Shown: positions 16,197 to 26,284 of the stretch, one piece after another
How the letters are laid out: each line of letters begins with the position of its first letter
Position numbering within the stretch: position 1 is the stretch's first letter
Assembly (NCBI GenBank): GCA_964432595.1
Contig: CAYSOF010000016.1
Span: forward strand, 1-64,000
Reading direction: 5' to 3'
DNA: 64,000 nucleotides
DNA from: DASYLJ01 sp964432595
GTDB lineage: Bacteria; Desulfobacterota; Binatia; DP-6
Made by a program: the position numbers and the translations under genes
The notes under the pieces: generated by a model
Seen by the model: the letters and a program-made list of their open reading frames with translations, nothing else
What the model was told of the DNA's origin: nothing
The model's database searches: none

Positions 16197-18479
16197 TCAC
16201 GCCGACGCGACGAGCCGCGCGTCGTCGCCGGTCGGCAGGTGCACCGTGAAGGTGCTCCCGACGCCCGGCTCGCTCGCGACCGACAGCGTACCGCCGAGCT
16301 GTGTCACCAGCCGCTTCACGATGTAGAGCCCGAGGCCGACGCCGCTGAAGCTGCGCGAGTCGGAGCCGTCGCCCTGGCGGAACATCTCGAAGATCACCGG
16401 CAGCTGGTCGGGACGGATGCCGACGCCGGTGTCGCGGACGGTGAAGGCGCACTGGCCGTGCTCCACGGTGCACGAGACGACGACGCTGCCGCTCGGCGTG
16501 AACTTGAGGGCGTTGCCGATCAGGTTCTTGAGCACGATGCGGAGCTTCCGCGGATCGGTCCGGATGGCCAGCGCGGGCGCCGGCTCCCAGCGCAGGGTGG
16601 CGCCCGGCGGCCGCGGCATCGCCGCATAGTCGGCGTCGAGCGCGCCGAGGAGATCGGCCACCGCGACGGTCTCGAGCTGGACCGCGTCGCGGCCGGAGTC
16701 GAGGCGGTTCAGGCTGAGCGTCGCTTCGATCAGCTCGAGCAGCTCGAGGCTCTGGCGCTGGACGCTGCGCAGCAGCCGCGGGCGCTCGTCGGCGGGAAGG
16801 TCGTCGTCGCCCAGCATGTCGGTGTAGCCGATGATCACGCTGAGCGGCGTGCGCAGCTCGTGCGACATCGTCGACACGAACTCCGACTTGAGCTGCGTGG
16901 CGCTGCGCAGCTCCTCGACGAGGCGCGCGTTCTCGAGCGCGACGGCGGCGAACTGCGCGATGCCGAACGCGATGCGCTCGTCGAGCGCGCTGAAGCGGCC
17001 GTCGCGCCGGCGGTACGACGCGCTCAGCAGGCCGATCACCTCGGTGCCGCGGCGAAGGGCGACGTACATCGACCGCCGGATGCCGAACTGCCGCAGCAGG
17101 GTCTGCGCCGCGGGCGTCCGGTCGAGGTCGTCGGTCGCGATCTGGACTGCGCGATGCGTGTCGAGCGCGTCGAGCAGCGGTGCCAGCATCGAGCCCGGCA
17201 TCCGCAGCGAGTGCATCGCGATGAGCGCGTCCTCGTCGTGGCCGTGCGTCGACCGCACGACGAACGCCGCGTCCTGCGGGTCGCGCAGTACCGTGGAGCT
17301 GGCGTCGCAGTCGAGGAGCTGGGCCGTCAGCTCACAGAGCCGCTGCAGGATGACCGGCGTGTTGAGCGACGAGATCATCTCCTGGCCGACGCGGACGAGC
17401 CCGGTCGAGACGCGCGACTCGTCTTCGAGGCGGGCGCGCGAGCGGGCGAGGGCGTCCTCGGCACGCGCGCGGGTGATCGCGACGCCGGCGAGATGCGCGG
17501 CGGTCTGCAGCAGCGCCCACTCCGCCGGCTGCGGCGTGCGGCGCTCGCGGTAGTACATCGCGAACGTCCCGAGGCAGGTGCGGTCGCTGGTGACGATCGG
17601 CGCCGACCAGCAGGCGGCGAGGCCATGGGCGTCGGCGAGCGAGCGGAACGCGGTCCAGCGCGCGTCGGTCGCGATGTCCTCGACGATCACCGGGATGCGA
17701 CGGTAGGCGGCCGATCCGCACGACCCGACGTCGGGGCCGATCGTCACGCCGTCGATCGCGGCGCAGTACGGCTGCGGGAGCGACGGCGCCGCGCCGTGGC
17801 GCAATCGGTCGCCCTCGAGCAGCAGGACGGAGCAGAGCATTCCCGGGGCGCGCTCCTCGACGAAGCGGCAGATCGCGTCGAGCACCGCCGTGAGCCGGCC
17901 GCCCGTCGCGATCATCTCGAGAATGCGTGTCTGGCCCGCCAGCTCGAGGCGGGCGTTCTCGCGCTCGCGCCGCCGGACGTCGTGCTCGTGTGCGACCCAC
18001 ACCGACCCCGCGAGTCCGAGCGCAACGGCCGCCAGCGGATAGCCGCGCTCGACGAGGGGGTTCCCGGGGACCAGCATCGCGGCCAGGCCCACGGCGATCG
18101 CCGTCGCCGCGGCGGTCCAGAGCTGCGCACGGCCGCCCCAGGGGATGAACGTGGCCGTGCCGAGGCATCCGCCGATGGCGAAGATGGCGAGCGTCAGGGC
18201 GTCCTGGCGCAGCACGGCCGAGATCACCGTCGTGCTCATCATGAGCATGAGCGCGGCGACGCCGGCGGTGCAGAGCGCGCGTTCGGACCGATCCGGCCGG
18301 ATCCACGCCCAGGTGGCGATCAGGATCGTGAATTGTACCGCCTTCACGGCGAGGGACGCGCGGAGGGTGTCGGGAGGTAGCCAGAACACGTCGGCGACGG
18401 CGAAGACGAGCGTCGACGCCGTGCAGATCACGAACATCGCTCGCATCCGCGCTGCCAGGTGCTGCTGGTGTTCCGTCAT
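16197..18479 (-). CDS. Membrane histidine kinase with two GAF domains
   Basis: 760 residues from the ATG at 18479; a TTG at 18572 would add 31 residues but precedes the first helix without adding a domain, and GGGAG lies upstream of the ATG. About six N-terminal transmembrane helices (residues 10-180) are followed by GAF 1 (about 200-350), GAF 2 (about 370-520), a HisKA domain with STMSHELRTPLS (His near residue 540) and an HATPase domain (NLIGNALKF, DTGVGI, GVGLGLYIVKRL). There is no receiver domain and no adjacent response-regulator gene, so it is an orphan kinase. A close architectural relative starts at 62.6 kb. Confidence 0.92.
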   Translation of the reverse strand: MTEHQQHLAARMRAMFVICTASTLVFAVADVFWLPPDTLRASLAVKAVQFTILIATWAWIRPDRSERALCTAGVAALMLMMSTTVISAVLRQDALTLAIFAIGGCLGTATFIPWGGRAQLWTAAATAIAVGLAAMLVPGNPLVERGYPLAAVALGLAGSVWVAHEHDVRRRERENARLELAGQTRILEMIATGGRLTAVLDAICRFVEERAPGMLCSVLLLEGDRLRHGAAPSLPQPYCAAIDGVTIGPDVGSCGSAAYRRIPVIVEDIATDARWTAFRSLADAHGLAACWSAPIVTSDRTCLGTFAMYYRERRTPQPAEWALLQTAAHLAGVAITRARAEDALARSRARLEDESRVSTGLVRVGQEMISSLNTPVILQRLCELTAQLLDCDASSTVLRDPQDAAFVVRSTHGHDEDALIAMHSLRMPGSMLAPLLDALDTHRAVQIATDDLDRTPAAQTLLRQFGIRRSMYVALRRGTEVIGLLSASYRRRDGRFSALDERIAFGIAQFAAVALENARLVEELRSATQLKSEFVSTMSHELRTPLSVIIGYTDMLGDDDLPADERPRLLRSVQRQSLELLELIEATLSLNRLDSGRDAVQLETVAVADLLGALDADYAAMPRPPGATLRWEPAPALAIRTDPRKLRIVLKNLIGNALKFTPSGSVVVSCTVEHGQCAFTVRDTGVGIRPDQLPVIFEMFRQGDGSDSRSFSGVGLGLYIVKRLVTQLGGTLSVASEPGVGSTFTVHLPTGDDARLVASA

Positions 18480-18590
18480 TTTCGTGACGCTCCCGTGGCA
18501 CCCGCGGCACCGGAAGCGCGCAGGCGCCTCCGGAGCGACGAGGGTGTCACCGGCTGCCGTAGGCTGCAGCAATCCGTATGCCGTGTCGGA

Positions 18591-21377
18591 TCATGGAATC
18601 GCCACCAAGTCGCGAACGGCGGGGTACGTGTCGACCATGAGGTAGGCCCGCACCGCGTCCGGAACCTTCGGGCGCTGATAGGGCAGGCGGACGGCCGCCA
18701 GGGTTCCGTCGGGATTCGGGGTGCGCGTCGTCGTGAAGCCGTAGTCGATGGCGACGGGCCGGCCGGTCGCCGGGTCGATCAGCAGGATGCCGACGGCGTG
18801 CGTGTCGGGGCGCAGCGCCGAGCCGGTCAGGGTCGCGGTGATGCCCGTCGCGTCGGCGGCGAACGCGACCGTCCCGACGCCGGCCGGCGCCTGCTGGATG
18901 CCGCCCTCGTGGGGCGCGAGCTCGGCGCCGCCGAAGACGTTCAGGAGATCGGTCACGGGATTGCAGAATCCGAGCTCCTGGAAGAACGGGCCGTAGAACG
19001 TGATGCCGGCGCACGGCGTGAGCGCGTTGATCGCCGGGCTCGCGAGCGCGGCGCCGGTCACGTCGATGCGCGTCGCGATGCGGAACAGCTCGAACGGGAT
19101 GCGGATCGCGTTGAACTCGATCGCGAAGCCCGCCTCGTTGGCGAGCGTCAGCACGCCGCCGTCGTACTGCAGCTCGAGCGGGAAGAGGACGCGCGTGGCG
19201 GGATCGATCTCGGTGCGGTTCTCACCCGGCGCGAGACGCGCGCCGACGACCCACGCGATGGCCTGGCCGTCGGCCGTGCTCTCGACGAGGCCCATCAGCA
19301 TGTGGATCGAGTCGAAGCCGATCTGGTTGTAGCTCGGCAGGATCGTCGGCAGAGGCGCCGCGAGACGTGACAGCTCCCAGGTACCCGCGGGATCGCCGGG
19401 ATTCGCCGGGACGGGCAGGGGCAGCGCGCCGCCGTCGGCCGCGGGCCGCACCTGGAACGACAGCGCGGTGTCGAACGTCCCGCCCGGCGTGCCGCCCGTG
19501 AAGCGCAACCCGTCGCGATCGGGATTCACCAGATACGTGCCGGCGACGTGCACCGCGAGCGGACCGCCCGCCGGACCGGCCAGACGGCCTTCCGGGATGA
19601 TCGTCAGGAACTTGCGGTCGCCGGAGACCTCGGTGCGGACCGGCGCCGGCGGGTCGAGCGTCACGGCGACGCTGTCCGTGTCGATGTGGGCGAGCCGGGT
19701 GTCGCCGTTCTCGCGCACCAGCAGCGACAGCGTGATCGGCTGGTTCGTCTCGATCTCCGCCGGCGGCGACGGCAGCAGGCGGCCGAACTGCGTCGACCAC
19801 GACAGGAACGCGGCGTCGCGCGGCAGGTCCTCGTCGGGGCCGAGACGGCAGCGGCCGTCGGCGGCGGCCTCGGGGCGCAGGCACCAGTCGTACGGGATAC
19901 TGAACACCTGGCCGCTCTCGCCCGCGATCACGACGGCGTCGGGGCCGAGCGCGGGGGATGCGTTCAGGTCGTCGCGCGCGTCGTCGATCAGCTGCATCGA
20001 GAAGCGCAGGCGGCCGTCGGGCTCGAGCACGAACAGCTTGCCCTCGCCCGAGCCGACGTAGACGCGGCCGAGGCCGTCGATCGCGGGCGACGAGCGGATG
20101 GCGTCGCGCGTGTCGAACTGCCAGCGGAGCGCGCCGGTGTCGGGATCGAGGCCGTAGACGGAGCCGTCGGCCGATGCTTGCACGATGGTGCCGTCGGGCA
20201 GGCGCGCCGGGCTCGCGTAGATGTGGTCGCGCGCGCCGAACGTCCAGCAGGGCACGCCGCTCGCTTGATCGTAGCAGCGGAGGAAGCCGTCGAAGCCGCC
20301 GACGTACATCTTGCCGTCCGCGAGCAGCGGGCTCGCGGCGACCGTGCCGTCGACCGTCGCATTCCAGACGGGCTGGCCGGTCGCCGCGTCGATCGCGAAC
20401 GTGTTCGGCAGCAGCAGCTGGATGTTGTTGCCCATGAAGAGGCGGTTCGTCCCGACGTCGTATGCCGGCAGCGACCACGTCTGATCGGCGGTGCGGAAGG
20501 CCCAGCGCACCGCGGTGGTGTCGCGGTCGAGCGCGTAGGTGAGGAAGTTGTCGTTCGGGACGTACAGCGTGCCGTCGCGTCCCATGGCGACGTTGCCCTC
20601 GAACCAGTTGATGAAGGCGCCGGTGACCGACGCCGGGTCGGCGGCGAACGTCCACACGGGCGCGCCGGTGGCGGCGTCGAGCGCGTAGAGGTGGCCGTCG
20701 CCCGACGGGACGTAGACGCGGCCGCGGTCGTCGAGCAACGCGGACGAGTCGATGATCTCGCCGGTGAGGAACTGCCAGCGCACGGCGCCGTCGGCGGCGA
20801 GCGCGTAGAAGCTGCGGTCCGCGGAGCCGACGAAGACCGTGCCCGCGCCGTCGATCACGGGCGTGCTGAAGATCCCCTTGCCGGTCTGGAAGGCCCAAAG
20901 GTGGCCGCCGGTGCCGTCCGGCGCGATCGGGCTCTGGCCGGTCTGCGCGCTGTCGCGTCGGAACTTCGGCCACGGGCTCGACGGGTCGAGCGGCACGTCG
21001 TAGTCGAACGCGACGCGCGAGACCGCGAAGCGGCGCTTCCGCGGACGCGGGTCGACGGTGATCGTGCCCTTCAGGATGTCGCACGCCGGCGCCGCCATGC
21101 GCGCCTTGAGCTTCACGCGCCCGCGCACGCCGGGGCAGCTCGCCCAGCGCGCGCGGATGGTGGTGCCGCGCGGGCGAGCGGTGACACGGACGCGCGTCGG
21201 GTCGCACACGCCGCTGATCGCGACCGTGCCGCCGGCGAAGACGACCGCTTCCTGGACGCCCGACGTGCCGATCGGCCGCTCGCCGGCGAGCGGGAAGCGG
21301 CCGTCGGCGCAGGGCGTCGCGGCGAGGGCGGTGGAGACGGCGAGCGTGAGGAGGGCGACGATGCGGGTGAGACGCAC
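18591..21377 (-). CDS. Secreted PQQ-like beta-propeller protein
   Basis: 928 residues. Signal peptide (IVALLTLAVSTALA), a Cys-containing beta domain (about 20-125), then about eight PQQ/WD-like blades at 130-510 (STPVIDGAGTVFVGSADRSF; GRVYVPSGDGHLYALDAATG; YASPARLPDGTIVQASADGS), and a roughly 400-residue C-terminal region of unrecognised beta type. There is no sign of PQQ-enzyme active-site residues, so a binding or scaffolding role is more likely than dehydrogenase activity; BamB-like and quinoprotein-like proteins share the fold. A TTGACG hexamer at 21413-21408 on this strand could be a -35 box. Function unknown. Confidence 0.85.
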   Translation of the reverse strand: MRLTRIVALLTLAVSTALAATPCADGRFPLAGERPIGTSGVQEAVVFAGGTVAISGVCDPTRVRVTARPRGTTIRARWASCPGVRGRVKLKARMAAPACDILKGTITVDPRPRKRRFAVSRVAFDYDVPLDPSSPWPKFRRDSAQTGQSPIAPDGTGGHLWAFQTGKGIFSTPVIDGAGTVFVGSADRSFYALAADGAVRWQFLTGEIIDSSALLDDRGRVYVPSGDGHLYALDAATGAPVWTFAADPASVTGAFINWFEGNVAMGRDGTLYVPNDNFLTYALDRDTTAVRWAFRTADQTWSLPAYDVGTNRLFMGNNIQLLLPNTFAIDAATGQPVWNATVDGTVAASPLLADGKMYVGGFDGFLRCYDQASGVPCWTFGARDHIYASPARLPDGTIVQASADGSVYGLDPDTGALRWQFDTRDAIRSSPAIDGLGRVYVGSGEGKLFVLEPDGRLRFSMQLIDDARDDLNASPALGPDAVVIAGESGQVFSIPYDWCLRPEAAADGRCRLGPDEDLPRDAAFLSWSTQFGRLLPSPPAEIETNQPITLSLLVRENGDTRLAHIDTDSVAVTLDPPAPVRTEVSGDRKFLTIIPEGRLAGPAGGPLAVHVAGTYLVNPDRDGLRFTGGTPGGTFDTALSFQVRPAADGGALPLPVPANPGDPAGTWELSRLAAPLPTILPSYNQIGFDSIHMLMGLVESTADGQAIAWVVGARLAPGENRTEIDPATRVLFPLELQYDGGVLTLANEAGFAIEFNAIRIPFELFRIATRIDVTGAALASPAINALTPCAGITFYGPFFQELGFCNPVTDLLNVFGGAELAPHEGGIQQAPAGVGTVAFAADATGITATLTGSALRPDTHAVGILLIDPATGRPVAIDYGFTTTRTPNPDGTLAAVRLPYQRPKVPDAVRAYLMVDTYPAVRDLVAIP

Positions 21378-21434
21378 GCTACCGCGCTACCGCTGCCGCC
21401 CGCTCGACGTCAATCCACTCTTTCTGGTTGCGGT

Positions 21435-22379
21435 CTAGCGGGCGCAGCGGAAGCCGCTGGTGCTGCCCCCGTTATTGAGGGTCCCGTTCGTGGAGACGAA
21501 AAAGACGCCCGGCGACAGGCCGCCGCGGCTGCCGCCGCGGCGGATCGATGCCGGCACCTGCATGGCCTCGCTCCCGCCGTTGCCGCCGAAGGCGCTGAGG
21601 TCGTTTCCCGCGGGCCCTCCGACCGCCGTCCAGTCCACTTGTGTCGCGGCGTCGGCGCGATCCGCCCAGTCGGCCGTGTGCTCCGTCGCGTTGCCGATCA
21701 TGTCGAACACACCCCAGCGCGACACACGGGCCTCCCGCGAGCCGGTCGGAAGGTGGCCATCGCCGGGGGCGGTGACGCAGGTGGTGGTGTCATCGTCCGC
21801 GAGCCCCGGATCGGGTGTGCCGGTCGCGGCCCGCTGCCATTCCTCGTTGCGGATGAGGCGCTTTCCCGACAGCGCGCAGGCCTGCACCGCCTGGAACCAC
21901 GAGGTGCAGGTGCTGGGCGGCACACCGGCGATCGACAGGGCGTACACGCCCGGCGACGGCGGCGACGAGCCGGCCTCGGGCTCCCAGTTGCCGTCGCTCG
22001 GGAAGCCGGCGGGGTAGGGCGCGAGGCTGTAGGGCGCGTAGGTGCATCCGAGCTGGACCGCACCCGCCGCCGACAGCTCCGCGAGCGTCGCCTGGCCGCG
22101 CTCGATCCGCCGGATCAGGCTCCGGTTGGTGGTCGCGATGTGCCAGACGCTGGCCTCGTACTTGTCGATGCAGGTGGGGCCCACCTTCACGGAGTCCGGC
22201 GGGCATTTGAGGGTGGCCACGGGGGCCGCGGATGCCACGGCGAGGGCGAAGAGCGCGAGGGCGCGGCGAGGGACAGTGGTCCTCCCGCCCGCGAGGTGCG
22301 CGGGCTCTGGTTTCGTGGAGGCGGCGTTCGATGCGACCGTACAATCAATGTGCCATCCCGGACCCCGAAACCCGTGCAC
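21435..22379 (-). CDS. SUMF1/FGE-fold secreted protein
   Basis: The C-terminal two thirds is a formylglycine-generating-enzyme-like fold: CIDKYEASVW, SGKRLIRNEEWQRAA, FDMIGNATEHTADW, RRGGSRGG, STSGFRCAR. The paired catalytic Cys of true FGE (in a CxxxxC-type stretch before the last strand) is not seen, so sulfatase activation is unlikely; a structural or other SUMF1-type role is more probable. A signal-peptide-like segment (RRALALFALAVASAAPVA) begins about 37 residues in, but no ATG, GTG or TTG lies just before it. The only upstream start is a GTG at 22379, so the N-terminus is uncertain. Confidence 0.75.
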   Translation of the reverse strand: MHGFRGPGWHIDCTVASNAASTKPEPAHLAGGRTTVPRRALALFALAVASAAPVATLKCPPDSVKVGPTCIDKYEASVWHIATTNRSLIRRIERGQATLAELSAAGAVQLGCTYAPYSLAPYPAGFPSDGNWEPEAGSSPPSPGVYALSIAGVPPSTCTSWFQAVQACALSGKRLIRNEEWQRAATGTPDPGLADDDTTTCVTAPGDGHLPTGSREARVSRWGVFDMIGNATEHTADWADRADAATQVDWTAVGGPAGNDLSAFGGNGGSEAMQVPASIRRGGSRGGLSPGVFFVSTNGTLNNGGSTSGFRCAR

Positions 22380-22417
22380 CTTGTACGACGGTCGTCTGCC
22401 GTGGTTGTTGGGCGGCC

Positions 22418-23305
22418 ATGGCGAACGAGATGCTCGAGATGGTCTGTCAGATGCTCCGCAGCCGCCCGGTCGACCCGAACGCGACCTTCGACGACCTCCG
22501 TCGCGGTCTCGAGGAGCTGGTGGCCTTGAGCCCGACGCCCGAGGGCGCGTGCTGCGAGCCCGTCGCGGCCGCGGGCGTCCCGTGCGAGTGGATCGTCGCG
22601 CCGGGCGTCGAGACGAGCGGCACGGTGCTCTATCTGCACGGCGGCGGCTACACGATCGGCTCGATCAACTCGCATCGGTCGCTCGTCGCCCGCATGTCGG
22701 CGGCGACGGGGCTGCGCGGTCTCGCAGTCGACTACCGTCTGGCGCCCGAGCATCCGTTCCCCGCCGCGATCGACGACGCCACCGCGGCGTACCGCTGGCT
22801 CCTCGGCCAGGGCGTGTCGCCGGACCGCATCGTGATCGCCGGCGACTCGGCCGGCGGCGGCCTCACCGTGGCGACGCTGCTCGCGTTGCGCGACGGGGGC
22901 GTCCCGCTGCCTGCGGCCGGTGTCTGTCTGTCGCCGTGGGTCGACCTCGAGGGCGTCGGCGAGTCGATGACGACGTGCGCCGCGCTCGACCCGATGGTGC
23001 AGCGCGACGGCCTCCTCAAGATGGCCGCCGCGTACCTCGGCGACACCGACCCGCGCACGCCGCTCGCCTCCCCGATCCACGCCGACCTCGCCGGCCTGCC
23101 GCCGCTCCTGATCCACGTCGGCACGCGCGAGACGCTGCTCGACGACTCCGTCCGCCTCGCCGACCGCGCCCGCGCTGCCGGCGTCAGTGTCGACTACGAG
23201 CCGTGGGACGAGATGATCCACGTCTGGCACGCCTTCCACCCGCTGCTCCCGGAGGCCGACCAGGCGGTGACGCGCGTCGGCGAGTGGGTACGCCAGCGCA
23301 TCTGA
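22418..23305 (+). CDS. HSL-type (family IV) alpha/beta-hydrolase esterase
   Basis: 295 residues from the ATG at 22418; the frame is open further upstream but overlaps the divergent gene there. Oxyanion motif LYLHGGGYTIG, VDYRLAPEHPFPAA, nucleophile GDSAGGG, acid Asp in RETLLDDS and His in IHVWHAF make up a complete hormone-sensitive-lipase-family catalytic set. It is a cytoplasmic carboxylesterase, generally active on short to medium acyl esters. No signal peptide is visible. The gap to the divergent SUMF1-like gene is only 38 bases. The physiological substrate is unknown. Confidence 0.92.
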   Translation: MANEMLEMVCQMLRSRPVDPNATFDDLRRGLEELVALSPTPEGACCEPVAAAGVPCEWIVAPGVETSGTVLYLHGGGYTIGSINSHRSLVARMSAATGLRGLAVDYRLAPEHPFPAAIDDATAAYRWLLGQGVSPDRIVIAGDSAGGGLTVATLLALRDGGVPLPAAGVCLSPWVDLEGVGESMTTCAALDPMVQRDGLLKMAAAYLGDTDPRTPLASPIHADLAGLPPLLIHVGTRETLLDDSVRLADRARAAGVSVDYEPWDEMIHVWHAFHPLLPEADQAVTRVGEWVRQRI

Positions 23306-23319
23306 GCGACGCGCCCCCG

Positions 23320-24540
23320 CTACCCGACGGCCCGTCCCGCGACGAACCCCGACGCCCACGCCCACGCGAAGTTGTATCCGCCGATCCGCCCGTCGACGTC
23401 GCACACCTCGCCGCAGACGTGCAGCCGCGGCGTCACGCGCGACTCCATCGTCTCGAGCTTGATCTCCGTGAGCGGCACGCCGCCGGCCGTCGCCTCGGCA
23501 TGCGTGAACCCGCGATCGCCGGTGACGGGCAGGGCCATCGCCGCGACCGCCGTCGCCAGCGCCCGTCGCCGCTCGCGCGTCATGGCGTGACCGGCCGCGC
23601 TCGGGTCGACGCCCGCCTCGGCGCAGAGCGCGCGCGCGAGCCGCTCCGGCACGCGCTCGTGCAGCCGACGTCCCGGAGTCGTGCGTCCGAGATCCGCGAG
23701 GAGCCGGTCGACCGACTCGACGGTCTCGCCGGGCAGCCACGAGATCACGAGGCGCGCGCCGGGGTCGTCGAGCCGCGCGTGCAGCCAGTGGCGGCTGACG
23801 TCGAGCACCGACGGCCCCGACAGCCCGCGATGCGTGCACAGCGTCGAGTCGGTGAACGCGACGACGCGCTTCCCCGACGCGCGCTCGACGGTCAGCGTCG
23901 CCGGCACCGTGATGCCGGCGAGCGCCGTCACCATGTGGCCCGCCGGCAGCGTGAGCGGCACGAGCGCCGGCAGGATGCGCGCCGTCGTCGTGTGGCCGAG
24001 CGCGCGCGCCAGCACGTAGCCGTGTCCATCGGAGCCCGTCGCCGGCACGCTGCGGCCGCCCGTCGCCAGGACGACGGCGCGCGCCGCCATCGTGCCCGCC
24101 GGTCCGGCGAGCGCGAAGCCGCTCGGAGTCGTGGCGATCGTCTCGACGCGCCACGGGTGGCGCAACGCGACGCCGGCGTCGCGCGCGGCGCCGACGAGCG
24201 CGTCGAGCACCGTGCGCGCCTTGTCCGTCGTCGGGAAGAGCTTGCCCGTCTCCTCGCGCTTCAGCCGGACGCCCAGCTCGGCGAAGAAGGCGACGGTGGC
24301 GGCGGCGTCGAACCGGCGCAGCACCTTGCGGATCGCGTTCTGCGAGGCGCCGAAGAAGGCCGTGGCCTCGACGACGTCGTGGGTGACGTTGCAGCGCCCG
24401 CCGCCGGCGATGAGGATCTTCGCGCCGAGCGAGCTCGCGCCGTCGAGCACGACGATGCGCCGGCCGGGGCCGGTGCGCCCCGCCTGGATCGCGGCCATCA
24501 GGCCGGCGGCGCCGCCGCCGACCACGGCGACGTCTGCCAT
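23320..24540 (-). CDS. HI0933/BaiN-type FAD oxidoreductase
   Basis: 406 residues from the ATG at 24540 (a GTG at 24552 would add four). Dinucleotide motif VAVVGGGAAGLMAAIQ, the family signature LGAKILIAGGGRCNVTH, the middle FAD contact VVLATGGRSVPATGSDG and the C-terminal GEVCDVDGRIGGYNFAWAWA are all present. Family members (HI0933, YhiN, BaiN) are flavoproteins, some reducing C=C bonds of steroids; the substrate of most is unknown. It is convergent with the esterase (14-base gap) and divergent from another flavoprotein. Confidence 0.92.
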   Translation of the reverse strand: MADVAVVGGGAAGLMAAIQAGRTGPGRRIVVLDGASSLGAKILIAGGGRCNVTHDVVEATAFFGASQNAIRKVLRRFDAAATVAFFAELGVRLKREETGKLFPTTDKARTVLDALVGAARDAGVALRHPWRVETIATTPSGFALAGPAGTMAARAVVLATGGRSVPATGSDGHGYVLARALGHTTTARILPALVPLTLPAGHMVTALAGITVPATLTVERASGKRVVAFTDSTLCTHRGLSGPSVLDVSRHWLHARLDDPGARLVISWLPGETVESVDRLLADLGRTTPGRRLHERVPERLARALCAEAGVDPSAAGHAMTRERRRALATAVAAMALPVTGDRGFTHAEATAGGVPLTEIKLETMESRVTPRLHVCGEVCDVDGRIGGYNFAWAWASGFVAGRAVG

Positions 24541-24600
24541 CTCGTCCGACACGTGGCCGGCGAGAGTGCGATGCCGCTCCCGGCGGGTCAACCATGTAGT

Positions 24601-26277
24601 ATGCCGCGCGTGCCTCGCGAGGTCGTTCTCACCCTGCCGCCGTCCGAAGAGCCGCCCGTCACCGACGGGCCGGGGCTCGACGCGGCCGTCGCCGCCGCGC
24701 TCGCGGTGCCGGTCGCGTCGCTCGCGGCGGTTCGTCTGCGGCGGCTCTCCTTCGACGCCCGGCGGCGCGAGCGTCACTGGCGGCTCGTGGCCGACGTCTG
24801 GCTGCGCGGCGAGACGCCGCCCCCGCCCGTGGCGCGCACGCCGCCGACGTTCACCGCGCCCGCACCGACGGCGCACCACGTCGTCGTGGTCGGCAGCGGA
24901 CCCGCGGGGCTCTTCTGCGCGCTCGACCTCCTCGCCGCCGGGCTGCACGTCACGGTGCTCGAGCGCGGCCGCGACGTGCAGGCCCGGCGCCACGCGCTCG
25001 CGGCGGCGAATCGCGGGCAGCCCGTGGATCCGGACTCGAACTACTGCTTCGGCGAAGGCGGCGCGGGCACGTACTCGGACGGCAAGCTCTACACCCGCTC
25101 GGGGCGGAAAGAGGCGATCCGCGCCGTCCTGGAGACGCTGGTCGCGCACGGCGCGCCGGCCGAGATCCTCGCGAGCTGGCGGCCGCACGTCGGCTCGAAT
25201 CGGCTGCCGCGGGTGGTCGAGGCGATGCGCGAGACGATCCGCCGATCGGGCGGGGTCGTGCGGTTCGGTGCGCGCGTCGAGGCGATCGAGGTCGGCGACG
25301 GCGCCGTCGCCGGCGTGCGGGTGCGCGACCTCGACGCGGACACGGTCGAGACGGTGCGCGCCGACGCCGTGGTCCTCGCGACGGGCCACAGCGCGCGCGA
25401 CGCCGTCGTGATGGCGGCGCGCGCCGGTGCGCGGCTCGAGGCGAAGGGCTTCGCGATGGGCGTGCGGATCGAGCATCCGCAGCCATGGCTCGACCAGCGG
25501 CAATACGGCGGCCTGCGCGGCGCGTGCGACCTGCCGGCGGCGTTCTACGAGGTGACCACGCAGGCCGAGGGCCGCGGCGTCTACAGCTTCTGCATGTGCC
25601 CGGGGGGCTTCGTCGTGCCGGCGAGCACGGCCGCGTCGCGCGTCGTGGTGAACGGGATGTCGCTCAGCCGTCGCGACTCGCCGTTCGCGAACGCGGGCCT
25701 GGTCGTGCAGCTCGATCCCGCCGACTGGTGCGGCGCGGCCGGCGCCGCGTGGGGCTGGGACGCGCTCGACGTCGGGCCGCTGCCCGCGGCGCCGGGCGAC
25801 GACCCGCTCTTCGGCGTCCGCCTGCAGGAGGTGCTCGAAGCGCGCGCGGCGGCGGCGGGCGGCGGCGACAATCGCGTGCCGGCGCAGCGCGCGGACGCGT
25901 TCCTCGCGGCGGACGCGGCGCCGGCGGCCCTCGCGACGAGCTACCGGCCGGGCGTCACGCCCGTACGGCTCGATGCGGTGCTGCCGGCCGGCATGACGTC
26001 GCGCCTGCGCGCGGCATTGCGCGAGTTCGAGCGCCGGCTGCCGGGGTTCGCCGGCGCGGAGGCGCAGATGCTCGGCGTGGAGACCCGGACGAGCTCGCCG
26101 GTCCGGGTGGTGCGGGATCCCGACACGCTGGCGAGCCCGGACGTCGCCGGCCTGTACCCGTGCGGGGAAGGTGCGGGGTACGCCGGGGGAATCGTCTCGG
26201 CGGCCATCGACGGCCGGCGGACCGCTGCGGCGCTGGTCTCGTCCCTGCTTGCCCCTCGGGGGAGCGCTCGTCATTAG
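24601..26277 (+). CDS. FAD-dependent dehydrogenase (COG2509 type)
   Basis: 558 residues from the ATG at 24601. There is an N-terminal alpha/beta cap of about 90 residues (VRLRRLSFDARRRERHWR), a dinucleotide motif VVVVGSGPAGLFCALDL, the family signature FGEGGAGTYSDGKLYTR, ATGHSARD, and a C-terminal FAD motif YPCGEGAGYAGGIVSAAIDG. This layout is that of the large uncharacterised bacterial flavoprotein group COG2509. Substrate unknown. The neighbouring divergent gene is also a flavoprotein but of another family (HI0933), so this is not a duplication. A lipoprotein gene follows 7 bases later. Confidence 0.88.
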   Translation: MPRVPREVVLTLPPSEEPPVTDGPGLDAAVAAALAVPVASLAAVRLRRLSFDARRRERHWRLVADVWLRGETPPPPVARTPPTFTAPAPTAHHVVVVGSGPAGLFCALDLLAAGLHVTVLERGRDVQARRHALAAANRGQPVDPDSNYCFGEGGAGTYSDGKLYTRSGRKEAIRAVLETLVAHGAPAEILASWRPHVGSNRLPRVVEAMRETIRRSGGVVRFGARVEAIEVGDGAVAGVRVRDLDADTVETVRADAVVLATGHSARDAVVMAARAGARLEAKGFAMGVRIEHPQPWLDQRQYGGLRGACDLPAAFYEVTTQAEGRGVYSFCMCPGGFVVPASTAASRVVVNGMSLSRRDSPFANAGLVVQLDPADWCGAAGAAWGWDALDVGPLPAAPGDDPLFGVRLQEVLEARAAAAGGGDNRVPAQRADAFLAADAAPAALATSYRPGVTPVRLDAVLPAGMTSRLRAALREFERRLPGFAGAEAQMLGVETRTSSPVRVVRDPDTLASPDVAGLYPCGEGAGYAGGIVSAAIDGRRTAAALVSSLLAPRGSARH

Positions 26278-26284
26278 TCGAGGC

